Source of the DNA: an uncultured Bacilli bacterium
GTDB lineage: Bacteria > Bacillota_I > Bacilli_A > RF39 > UBA660
Reading direction: 5' to 3'
DNA length: 19,113 bases
NCBI GenBank assembly: GCA_944358665.1
Contig: CALVRP010000099.1
Location: 1 to 19,113 of the forward strand
Part shown: positions 12,345-19,113 of the stretch, one piece after another
Numbering within the stretch: the first letter of the stretch is position 1
Layout: every line of letters starts with the position of its first letter
Translations under genes and position numbers: made by a program
The notes under the pieces: model-generated
Seen by the model: only the letters and a program-made list of their open reading frames with translations
The model's database searches: none
What the model was told of the DNA's origin: nothing

Positions 12345-14318
12345 ATGATTAAGAAGTATAAAAAGCTTATAATAATATTGGGAATAATTATTTTACCACT
12401 TATTTATAGTTTTTTCTATCTAAAAGCTTTTTGGAATCCTTATGGAAATTTGGATGATATTCCAGTTGCTTTAGTAAATTTAGATAAATGTGAAGATAGT
12501 TGTAAAAGTGATGAACTTATTAAAGCGTTGAAAGATAAAGGAACTTTTGCTTTTGAGGTAGTTTCTGAAAAAGAAGCTGAAGATGGTCTTATTAATAAAG
12601 ATTATTATGCAGTAATTACGATTCCAGAAAATTTTACATCTTCTTTTGATAATGCTTCTTCTCTGGATAGGGAGCAAACTTCTATTACTTATATGCCCAA
12701 TAAAAAAAGCAATTATTTAGCATCACAGATTATTGGTAATGCGGTTTCTGAAGTAGAAGCTAATTTAATTGCTGAAGTTAATCAAACGATTGTTAAAAAA
12801 TTAACCGAGAGTATTCAAGCTTTTCCTAAAGAAACTGAAAAAGTTGCTTTAGCGTTAGCTAAGTTGGAAAATGGTAGTAATAATTTAAGCAAAGGGGCAA
12901 ATACTTTATATAGTGGTTTAAATGATCTAACTTTAGGTTATGAAAAATTTCATAATGGTGTTAATACTTTAAGCAGTAATACTAATAACTTACTTTTATC
13001 TTATAAACAATTTGACGGCGCTTTATCAGATGTAGAAGTTGGAGTGGATACGTTAAAAACGAGTGCGAGTGAACTTACCACTTTAAAAACGAATATTGAT
13101 AATTTAAATGAAGCTTCAAAACAACTTAATAGTAGTTTCCAAGCCTATAACGGCATTTCTTCACAAGTCTTTGATGATGCAAATAATACTTATGAGAAGA
13201 TTATTGCTTATTATAATAAGCATCCTGAAGTTATTAACGATAGCGATTTTATGGAAATATTAAAAATAGCTGAGGATTATACCTCTAATAATAAAATAGA
13301 AAATGTAAAAAGTATGGAGAATTCTTTATTAGAAAATAGTAATGCATTTACTTCTGGTTTTAATGAACTTGGTAATAATACTGATAAATTAAATGAATTT
13401 GTGAATGGTATTAATACTTTGGATTCTTCGTTATCTTTAATTACCGATAATTCGGGGCAAATATTAAACGGTATTGATAGGATAAATAGTGGGATTATAG
13501 AGCTAAATAACAATTCTAATAGTATTAGTAGTGGTTTAAATCAATCACTATCAGGTATGGGGGCTTTAGAAAATGGTTTATATACATTTGATAGTAGTAT
13601 AAATAATGTGGAGAATAGTTTAAATAGTAAATTTTCCGAAACCGATAATGAGGTGAAAAATCTTGAGGGTTTAGATAGTTATGCCAAGGAACCAGTTAAT
13701 ACTGTGGAAAAAGATTATGGAGAATATGAGGAATATGGTATCTTTTTTGCACCTTACTTTATGTCTTTGTCTCTTTGGGTTGGTGGAATTATGATTATGA
13801 TGGGCCTTTATTATGATCCTGATCAAAGATTTAAAGTTTTAGGCCGTAAGAGTAACCAGAAAATTTTAAGATTGGTTCTTTATAATATTATTGCCATTAT
13901 TCAGGCTTTAATTTTAGGCTTTATTTTAAAATTATGTTTAGGTTTTACGGTTACTAATTACTTACTTTATTATGGTTCTTGTATTTTGATTTCTATGGTT
14001 TTTCTAGTAATTATTATGTTTTTATTCTTTAATTTTAAGGACGTAGGTCGTTTCTTAGCTTTATTATTTTTAATTCTTCAATTAACCGCATGTGCGGGAA
14101 CATTCCCAATTGAAACCGTTCCAGATTTCTTTAAAGCTATATATCCTTTTATTCCTATGACTTACTCTGTAGATTTGCTTAGAGAATCTTTTGTTAGTAT
14201 TGATAGTGATTTTGTATTAAGAGATGTTAGTATTTTACTATTATGGTTATTTGTATTTACTATCTTGATTTTAATTACAGGTTATTTTAAACAAAAGAAA
14301 GAACAAAAAAGTTTATAG
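12345..14318 (+). CDS. YhgE/Pip family membrane protein (ABC-2-like)
   Basis: 657 residues. One N-terminal helix (about 8-28) is followed by YLKAFWNPYGNLDDIPVALV, the hallmark of the YhgE/Pip N-terminus. A long extracytoplasmic coiled-coil region (about 150-440) follows, rich in repeated units such as LSKGANTL, LYSGLNDL and FHNGVNTL. The C-terminal ~190 residues hold five helices. The segment with TACAGTFPIETVPDF and IPMTYSVDLLRE matches the conserved C-terminal part of the family. Relatives serve as the Lactococcus phage c2 receptor (Pip) and in type VII secretion (EsaA/YueB); many TetR-linked members are of unknown role, possibly export of membrane-active compounds. GGGGGA precedes the ATG. 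Expression depends on the upstream tetR promoter. No good terminator hairpin follows. Confidence 0.9.
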   Translation: MIKKYKKLIIILGIIILPLIYSFFYLKAFWNPYGNLDDIPVALVNLDKCEDSCKSDELIKALKDKGTFAFEVVSEKEAEDGLINKDYYAVITIPENFTSSFDNASSLDREQTSITYMPNKKSNYLASQIIGNAVSEVEANLIAEVNQTIVKKLTESIQAFPKETEKVALALAKLENGSNNLSKGANTLYSGLNDLTLGYEKFHNGVNTLSSNTNNLLLSYKQFDGALSDVEVGVDTLKTSASELTTLKTNIDNLNEASKQLNSSFQAYNGISSQVFDDANNTYEKIIAYYNKHPEVINDSDFMEILKIAEDYTSNNKIENVKSMENSLLENSNAFTSGFNELGNNTDKLNEFVNGINTLDSSLSLITDNSGQILNGIDRINSGIIELNNNSNSISSGLNQSLSGMGALENGLYTFDSSINNVENSLNSKFSETDNEVKNLEGLDSYAKEPVNTVEKDYGEYEEYGIFFAPYFMSLSLWVGGIMIMMGLYYDPDQRFKVLGRKSNQKILRLVLYNIIAIIQALILGFILKLCLGFTVTNYLLYYGSCILISMVFLVIIMFLFFNFKDVGRFLALLFLILQLTACAGTFPIETVPDFFKAIYPFIPMTYSVDLLRESFVSIDSDFVLRDVSILLLWLFVFTILILITGYFKQKKEQKSL

Positions 14319-14329
14319 TATTTTACCCA

Positions 14330-14360
14330 TTGACATCTGGTGGGGTATTAGTGGTATAAT
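14330..14360 (+). promoter_or_regulatory. Promoter of small HTH gene
   Basis: TTGACA (14330-14335) and TGG-TATAAT (14352-14360) with a spacer of 19 bp, longer than ideal but offset by the extended -10. The leader would be about 37 nt. Confidence 0.65.
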
Positions 14361-14403
14361 GTAATTGTTTTAGTATTTTTTAAATCTTAAAAGGTGGGTT
14401 AAT

Positions 14404-14733
14404 ATGGGGAAAAAAGAATTGGCTGTAAAGTTAATAAATGACAAAATAAACAAAAAAACATTTTTAACTTATAAAGAAATAGCCGAAATTACGGATTATC
14501 ATCCAAAATATATTTTGAAATTAAAAAAAGAAGTTTTAGACGGGACTATTAGTTTGGTTCACGGTAATAAAAATCGTGTTCCAGCTAATGTTATGAGTGA
14601 AGAAGAAAAACAAAAAATAATTGAACTTTATAAAAAAAGCAATGTTAGTATTCGTAAGTTTTGTAATTTTTATAATAGTCGTAGTTATTCATGTATTTAT
14701 AATTTATTAAAAGAGAATGGCTTATTAAAATAA
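14404..14733 (+). CDS. Small HTH protein resembling the N-terminus of an ISNCY-type transposase
   Basis: 109 residues, strongly basic. Two helical DNA-binding units are apparent: LTYKEIAEITDYHPKYILKL (about 21-40), HTH-like, and a second at about 66-105 ending IYNLLKENGLLK. Between them, LVHGNKNRVPAN (52-63) resembles the HGN-x-R-x-P segment found before the integrase core in IS1202/ISNCY transposases, where it separates HTH subdomains. Here no DDE catalytic domain follows; a terminator begins right at the stop codon. It has its own near-consensus promoter and a GGTGGG ribosome binding site 6 nt before the ATG, so it is expressed as a small protein. It could be a domesticated DNA-binding protein or regulator, or a remnant. 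No terminal inverted repeats were seen around it. Confidence 0.7.
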   Translation: MGKKELAVKLINDKINKKTFLTYKEIAEITDYHPKYILKLKKEVLDGTISLVHGNKNRVPANVMSEEEKQKIIELYKKSNVSIRKFCNFYNSRSYSCIYNLLKENGLLK

Positions 14734-14755
14734 CTATCATTTTGATAGTTTTTTT
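14732..14755 (+). terminator. Terminator of small HTH gene
   Basis: AACTATCA (14732-14739) / TGATAGTT (14743-14750) with a 3-nt loop and a T-run to 14755. The stem includes two bases of the stop codon. Confidence 0.85.
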
Positions 14756-14763
14756 GTCTTTTT

Positions 14764-14792
14764 TTGTTAGTTAAAAACTTGTCTATTATAAA
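14764..14792 (+). promoter_or_regulatory. Promoter of Ca2+ ATPase gene with overlapping dyad
   Basis: TTGTTA (14764-14769), 17 bp, TATAAA (14787-14792). The -10 sits in nested dyads: AAAAACTT/AAGTTTTT at 14773-14780 and 14805-14812, and CTATT/AATAG at 14783-14787 and 14792-14796. A repressor site is possible but unproven. Confidence 0.5.
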
Positions 14793-14826
14793 ATAGGTGA
14801 CAATAAGTTTTTATAGGAGGGAAACT

Positions 14827-17406
14827 ATGAAAACAGGACTTACAGAAAAAGAAGTAGCAGAGAGTAGAAGAAAACATGGAAATAATGAAATTTCTGGGGC
14901 TGAAAGAGAAAGTTTTATAAAATTATTGCTATCTACTTTAGGAGATCCCATTATTAAAATTCTTTTAATCGCTTTAGCGATTAAAACTTTATTTTTATTT
15001 CAAGATTTTGATTGGTATGAGACTATAGGAATTGTTATTGCGATTTTTTTAGCGTCTTTTATTTCAAGTATTTCAGAATATGGTAGTGGTAAAGCTTTTG
15101 AAAAACTTCAAGAAGAGGCTTCGAAAATAAAAACAAAAGTTAAAAGAGAAAATAAAATAAAGGAAATAGAAATTGGTGAGGTTGTTGTTGGTGATATTAT
15201 AAGTTTAGAGGCCGGAGATGAAATACCTGCTGATGGTTATATTTTAACTGGAAATCTTTTGGTTAATGAATCAAATTTAAATGGTGAAATGAAAGAAATT
15301 AAGAAAAATAATAAGGATGAGTTATATCGTTCAACGGTTGTTTACAGTGGAGAAGCTTTGATGTTGGTTACTAAAGTTGGTGATGAAACTGTATATGGGA
15401 AATTGGCTAAAGAAATCCACGAAAAGACACCAGATAGTCCTTTAAAAATTAGGCTTACTAAATTAGCTCAGCAAATTAGCAAATTAGGATATATAGGTGC
15501 AGTGTTAGTAACATTTTCTTATTTGTTTTCCGTTTTTGTTATTGATAATAATTTTAATATTAATGCAATAGTAAATGATATAACGAACTTTCCACTAGTT
15601 TTTGGCCATTTATTACATGCTTTAACTCTTAGTGTAACAATTATTGTTGTAGCTGTTCCAGAAGGTCTTCCGATGATGATTACTTTAGTACTTTCTTCTA
15701 ATATGAAGAGAATGTTAAAAAGTAATGTTTTAGTAAGGAAGTTAACGGGTATTGAAACGGCTGGTAATATTAATATTTTATTTACTGATAAGACAGGAAC
15801 AATTACTAAAGGAAAATTAGAAGTAATAAAAGTAAGTGATGTTAAAGGCCATACTTATACTAATGAAAAGGAATTAAAAAGCAATTTACCATTTTATAAG
15901 TTAGTTAAAATTTCATGTCAAGCTAATAATAGTTCCGTATATAGTGATGATGAAATAGTTGGTGGAAATATTACAGATAGAGCGCTTTTAGGTTTTTTTG
16001 AAAAGTCAAGTCTTAACTATGAAAAAACCAATTCTATTCCTTTTTCTAGTTCAAATAAATATTCGATGACAACAGTGAAGATAAATGGAGAAAAAGTTAA
16101 TTTAGTTAAAGGAGCCCCAGAAGTAATTATTAAAAATTGTTCACATTATTATGATGGTGCGAGAAAAGCCGGCTTCTTTGAAACTGAAAAAACTCTTTCA
16201 ATGATAAATGAAATGGCAAAAAAAGGAATTAGAGTTTTGGCTTTAGCAACATCAATGAGTGAGAATAAATTATATAAGTTATGTTTAATTGGTTTTGTTT
16301 ATATTAAAGACGAAGTAAGGCCTGAAGCAATTGAAGGTTTGAAATTAATAAATAGTGCTTATATTCAAACGATTATGATTACAGGGGATAATTTAGAAAC
16401 GGCAAAAGTAATTGGTAAAGAAGTTGGCCTTATTAACAGTAATAAAGATATTGTTATGACAAGCAGTGAATTTAATAGAAAAACAGATGCTGAAATGATG
16501 AAAATTTTACCTAATTTAAAAATTTTAGCACGCTCTTTACCACAAGATAAAAGTCGTTTAATTAAAATTGCGCAAGCGGCTGGTTTAGTAGTTGGTATGA
16601 CAGGAGATGGCGTGAACGATGCGCCAGCATTAAAAAGGGCTGATGTTGGTTTTGCGATGGGGAGTGGAACTGAAGTAGCTAAAGAAGCTAGTGATGTAGT
16701 TATTTTAGATGACAATTTGTTATCCATTTCTAATGCAGTTTTATATGGTAGAACGATATTTAAAAGCATTCGTAAATTTATAATTTTTCAGTTAACTATT
16801 AATTTATGTGCGGTAAGTATTTCGGTAATTGGTCCATTTATTGGTGTAGAAACACCAGTTACAGTAATTCAAATGTTATGGATTAATATGGTCATGGATA
16901 CACTTGCAGGACTAGCGTTTTCTTTTGAACCGGCTCTTAAAGAGTACATGCAAGAAAGACCTAAGAAAAAGAATGAACAAATTATTAACACCTATATGAA
17001 AGAAGAAATATTAGTTACAGGAACGTATTCAGCATTATTGTGTGTATTATTTTTAAAGTTACCGATTTTCCACAGTATTTTCCGCGACGGAGCTAATGAT
17101 GAATATTTAATGACAGCGTTCTTTGGATTATTTATTTTTATGGGAATATTTAATGCCTTTAATGCAAGAACACACCGATTAAATTTACTGGCACATATTG
17201 CCAAAAACAAAGTATTTTTACTAGTAATTGTCTTTATCTTAGCTGTTCAAATATATTTGATTTATTATGGTGGAAGTACTTTTAGAACATATGGTTTAAA
17301 TCTATTTGAGTTTGAAATTATGGTAATACTGGCAATGAGTGTTATTCCTATTGATTGGGCAAGAAAACTATTATTACGTAAAAAAGGTCAAATTGGTGGA
17401 GTCTAA
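14827..17406 (+). CDS. P-type Ca2+-transporting ATPase (PMCA/IIB type)
   Basis: 859 residues from the ATG that follows AGGAGG by 6 nt; an in-frame GTG further up (14797) lies beside the -10 box and is rejected. N-terminal cation-ATPase segment GLTEKEVAESRRKHGNNEI (4-22). TM helices at about 42-58 and 64-82. Actuator domain at about 85-200 with LNGEMKE (151-157) where most pumps have LTGES. PEGLP (278-282) in TM4, the ion-site motif of type II pumps. Phosphorylation motif DKTGT (Asp321-Thr325). Nucleotide-binding KGAPEV, hinge MTGDGVNDAPALKRADVGFA, then NMVMDTLAGLAFSFEP and further C-terminal helices. It should export Ca2+ from the cytoplasm using ATP. No terminator follows; the next gene has its own promoter. 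Confidence 0.92.
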   Translation: MKTGLTEKEVAESRRKHGNNEISGAERESFIKLLLSTLGDPIIKILLIALAIKTLFLFQDFDWYETIGIVIAIFLASFISSISEYGSGKAFEKLQEEASKIKTKVKRENKIKEIEIGEVVVGDIISLEAGDEIPADGYILTGNLLVNESNLNGEMKEIKKNNKDELYRSTVVYSGEALMLVTKVGDETVYGKLAKEIHEKTPDSPLKIRLTKLAQQISKLGYIGAVLVTFSYLFSVFVIDNNFNINAIVNDITNFPLVFGHLLHALTLSVTIIVVAVPEGLPMMITLVLSSNMKRMLKSNVLVRKLTGIETAGNINILFTDKTGTITKGKLEVIKVSDVKGHTYTNEKELKSNLPFYKLVKISCQANNSSVYSDDEIVGGNITDRALLGFFEKSSLNYEKTNSIPFSSSNKYSMTTVKINGEKVNLVKGAPEVIIKNCSHYYDGARKAGFFETEKTLSMINEMAKKGIRVLALATSMSENKLYKLCLIGFVYIKDEVRPEAIEGLKLINSAYIQTIMITGDNLETAKVIGKEVGLINSNKDIVMTSSEFNRKTDAEMMKILPNLKILARSLPQDKSRLIKIAQAAGLVVGMTGDGVNDAPALKRADVGFAMGSGTEVAKEASDVVILDDNLLSISNAVLYGRTIFKSIRKFIIFQLTINLCAVSISVIGPFIGVETPVTVIQMLWINMVMDTLAGLAFSFEPALKEYMQERPKKKNEQIINTYMKEEILVTGTYSALLCVLFLKLPIFHSIFRDGANDEYLMTAFFGLFIFMGIFNAFNARTHRLNLLAHIAKNKVFLLVIVFILAVQIYLIYYGGSTFRTYGLNLFEFEIMVILAMSVIPIDWARKLLLRKKGQIGGV

Positions 17407-17407
17407 T

Positions 17408-17436
17408 TTGACTTTTAACTTGTAAATGTTTATAAT
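17408..17436 (+). promoter_or_regulatory. Promoter of lipoprotein gene
   Basis: TTGACT (17408-17413), 17 bp, TATAAT (17431-17436), beginning one base after the ATPase stop codon. Confidence 0.8.
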
Positions 17437-17457
17437 ATGAGCCAAGAGGTGATACTT

Positions 17458-18093
17458 ATGGAGAGACTTCGTTATACTAATTTGATTAATATTTTAAAGG
17501 ATAATAAAATTAAAGTAATTTTTCCTTCAGTTCTCTTAAGTGCGACTTTAGTATTAGGAGGATGTAGTGTAGCTCCGGAAAATTCGCAAGATACTTCTTC
17601 TAATGAAATAATTACATCAGCTATAACGGATGGTGCTGGTATGGTAGCTAGTGAAGTCAATACGGTATCAACTGAGACTTATGAAAAGGTAATGAATGCT
17701 GATACAGTAGTAGAAAAATCAATTTCGGGAACAATAGAATTAGCGAGCTCTATTTCTAATGCAACGGACGAATATAAACAGTCAGAACAATATAAGGAAG
17801 ATGTTGAAAGGTTAAAAACAGAATTTAATTCATTAGTTGATTGGCTACAAGGTAAAACAGAAATTCATGGTTATACAATTAATGATGTTGGAAGTACAAC
17901 TATACAAGCGGCTAAAGATGCAATTTCATATATAGATGGTGTTATTGAAAGCTACATTCCTGATTATAAAGAAAAGGCTAAAGAAAAGGCCGCAGAGCTT
18001 GGTGATTTTGCTTGGGATAAAGCAACTGATGCGGGAGCTTGGGTATTAAATAAAGGTGAAGAATTTGCTGATGAAGTTGAAAGAAAAAGGTAG
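17458..18093 (+). CDS. Putative lipoprotein of unknown function
   Basis: 211 residues. The ATG at 17458 is chosen because AAGAGGTGAT lies 6 nt before it; an earlier in-frame ATG (17437) directly follows the -10 box and would not be transcribed from that promoter. Basic N-terminus (KDNKIKV), hydrophobic stretch and lipobox LGGC with Cys36 as the lipidated residue. The mature part is acidic, starts with a Ser/Asn-rich linker and is largely helical. The C-terminal ~50 residues (KEKAKEKAAELGDFAWDKAT) are amphipathic and alanine-rich. No enzyme motif is recognised. It should sit on the outer face of the membrane. It may be a cell-envelope structural or stress protein; the neighbouring Ca2+ pump and LytTR regulator have separate promoters and give little hint. 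Confidence 0.85.
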   Translation: MERLRYTNLINILKDNKIKVIFPSVLLSATLVLGGCSVAPENSQDTSSNEIITSAITDGAGMVASEVNTVSTETYEKVMNADTVVEKSISGTIELASSISNATDEYKQSEQYKEDVERLKTEFNSLVDWLQGKTEIHGYTINDVGSTTIQAAKDAISYIDGVIESYIPDYKEKAKEKAAELGDFAWDKATDAGAWVLNKGEEFADEVERKR

Positions 18094-18133
18094 AAGATTA
18101 AAAAATTTTTTACTTTTTTTTATTGCAAAAAAA

Positions 18134-18162
18134 TTGCCAAAATTTGTAAAATGTGGTATAGT
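18134..18162 (+). promoter_or_regulatory. Promoter of LytTR two-component operon
   Basis: TTGCCA (18134-18139), 17 bp, TATAGT (18157-18162) with a TGG extension at 18154-18156. No LytTR direct repeats are evident upstream. Confidence 0.7.
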
Positions 18163-18198
18163 TAATATAAATAATAACAAAGGTGGAAGGTAATATTT

Positions 18199-18903
18199 AT
18201 GATAAATTTTATAATATGTGATGATGACAAGAGATATTTAAAGTTAGTTAAAGATATAGTAGATAAATATATGATGAAAAATCAATTGGATTATAAGACT
18301 CATATGTTTTCTGATTATGATAATGAATTTATGAAAATTGTTGATAGTAAGTTATCATTTAAAATTTATATTTTAGATATAGAAACTAAAACAAGATCAG
18401 GTATTGATGTTGCTAGAATAATTAGGCATAAAGATATTGACAGTATAATAATCTTTTTAACTGGTCATGAAGAGCTTGGTAATGTAATTATTAAAGATGA
18501 TTTTATGTTTTTATCTTTTATTAATAAATTTGATAATTGTGAACAAAGATTGGTTAAATCATTACATAAGGCTTTAAAAGTTTTGAAAATAAGACCACAA
18601 ATAAGATTTAAAGATAATGGTGTTTCTTATACTTTAGCATTAGATGATATTTTATATATTACTAGAGATAGTGTAGATAGAAAATGTATTATTAAAACTG
18701 ATGATTTAGAATTTAAAATAGGGAAATCACTTAGTTCAATGTTAGAATTATTAGATGCTAATTTTGTACAAACACATAGGTCATGTATTGTTAATACAAC
18801 AAGAATAGTTGCGGTTAGTAAAGCCAAAAGACTTATTACTTTTGATAATGGGGAAACTATTGATTTATTATCTGATAAGTATGTTAAGGAGTTGGTATCA
18901 TAA
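18199..18903 (+). CDS. LytTR-family response regulator (AgrA/ComE-like)
   Basis: 234 residues. The receiver domain (1-120) starts FIICDDDKRYL with acidic Asp8-Asp10; the phospho-acceptor is Asp60 in YILDIE. LTGHEE (92-97) provides the conserved Thr and FINKF (107-111) the conserved Lys. The LytTR domain (about 135-234) has IRFKDNGVSYTL, DDILYI, FVQTHRSCIVNTTRIVAV and a C-terminal LSDKYVKEL, the usual layout of AgrA-type DNA-binding domains. It should bind paired direct repeats upstream of target genes after phosphorylation by a membrane sensor. The gene directly after it starts at the base following its stop and encodes a multi-helix membrane protein, presumably that sensor. No AgrD/AgrB-like genes lie within the window. 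Confidence 0.92.
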   Translation: MINFIICDDDKRYLKLVKDIVDKYMMKNQLDYKTHMFSDYDNEFMKIVDSKLSFKIYILDIETKTRSGIDVARIIRHKDIDSIIIFLTGHEELGNVIIKDDFMFLSFINKFDNCEQRLVKSLHKALKVLKIRPQIRFKDNGVSYTLALDDILYITRDSVDRKCIIKTDDLEFKIGKSLSSMLELLDANFVQTHRSCIVNTTRIVAVSKAKRLITFDNGETIDLLSDKYVKELVS

Positions 18904-19113
18904 ATGGTTGAGCAGATGGTTGCATATGGCATAGGTACTTTATTTATTTCTATATTTAATATATTTTGCTGGTATAATTTATTAGGTAGAAAATTTTATT
19001 CTTTCCGTGTCATATTATTTATATGTATTTTCATAATGACTATTTTTGGTGTCGTTTTTAGTTATACACTTTCTCCAATTATAAAAGTTATATTGTTAAC
19101 AGTTTGCTTCGCT
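18904..19113 (+). CDS. Start of membrane protein, probable sensor histidine kinase (3' end outside window)
   Basis: 70 residues are visible, running off the right edge. The ATG directly follows the response-regulator stop codon, and AAGGAG (18886-18891) lies 12 nt upstream within the regulator gene. The visible part is two or more hydrophobic helices (about 5-25, 35-53 and 57-70), as at the N-terminus of AgrC/ComD-type GHKL kinases. The kinase domain itself is not in view, so the function follows from context only. A second in-frame ATG (18916) is an alternative start. Confidence 0.65.
   Translation, partial: MVEQMVAYGIGTLFISIFNIFCWYNLLGRKFYSFRVILFICIFIMTIFGVVFSYTLSPIIKVILLTVCFA

Noticed and set aside
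16365..16769. 134-residue minus-strand frame within the Ca2+ ATPase gene
   Set aside because: It is antisense to the conserved hinge region of the pump; no ribosome binding site or promoter was found.
17437..17457. Earlier in-frame ATG of the lipoprotein gene
   Set aside because: It directly follows the -10 box, upstream of the predicted transcript start; the later ATG has a good ribosome binding site.
18094..18133. Possible terminator after the lipoprotein gene
   Set aside because: The A-run/T-run can pair only as A-T with almost no loop control and no GC base; too weak to call.
1..19113. CRISPR arrays, tRNA, rRNA, complete insertion sequences, attachment sites
   Set aside because: No regularly spaced repeats, cloverleaf signatures, rRNA-like blocks or flanking terminal repeats were seen by reading both strands.

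Overview
The window comes from a very AT-rich, low-GC Gram-positive-type bacterium (Bacillota; Bacilli, Erysipelotrichia or an RF39-like gut lineage would fit, but the genus cannot be read from this sequence). The evidence is the base composition, strong AGGAGG ribosome binding sites, a Bacillus-type LexA box, a lipoprotein, an AgrA-like LytTR regulator and a YhgE/Pip protein. TGA is used as a stop (asnB) and Trp is TGG, so the code is standard. Many genes have a -10 box only about 8-20 nt before the ribosome binding site, implying very short 5' UTRs. Several genes end inside or directly against their terminator hairpin.

Layout. 1-125: tail of a cupin protein. 203-1156: a RhuM-Fic/Doc fusion preceded by a near-consensus SOS (LexA) box overlapping its promoter. 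1214-1687: a flavodoxin. 1688-2075 holds two terminators, an extended -10 promoter, an unannotated 42-residue membrane peptide and a terminator shared with the convergent gene. 2076-3161 (minus): a GT2/TPR glycosyltransferase. 3285-5203: an unrecognised membrane protein, then a zinc-ribbon/tandem-RDD membrane protein. 5269-6030: an Fe-S endonuclease III-like glycosylase. 6119-9811: a three-gene operon of an AsnB-type amidotransferase, a five-helix membrane protein and a MurE-like ligase with degenerate catalytic motifs. 9893-11647: a UvrD/Rep-type helicase with a C-terminal zinc ribbon. 11777-14318: a TetR regulator and a YhgE/Pip protein, with a clear promoter and operator. 14404-14733: a small orphan transposase-like HTH protein. 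14827-17406: a PMCA-type P-type Ca2+ ATPase. 17458-18093: a lipoprotein. 18199-18903: a LytTR response regulator, followed by the start of its probable sensor, cut by the window edge.

How the parts work together. The asnB operon looks like a cell-wall module: AsnB-type enzymes amidate peptidoglycan diaminopimelate in several Bacillota and Actinobacteria, and here one is translationally coupled to a membrane protein and an altered MurE-like protein. The tetR-yhgE pair is probably autoregulated through a 7-5-7 palindrome at the start point. The RhuM-Fic gene appears to be inserted between cupin and flavodoxin genes and to be under SOS control. The most interesting points are the LexA-RhuM-Fic arrangement, the AsnB/membrane/degenerate-MurE operon, and the 1688-2075 region with its small peptide and a 9-bp motif shared with the flavodoxin leader hairpin.
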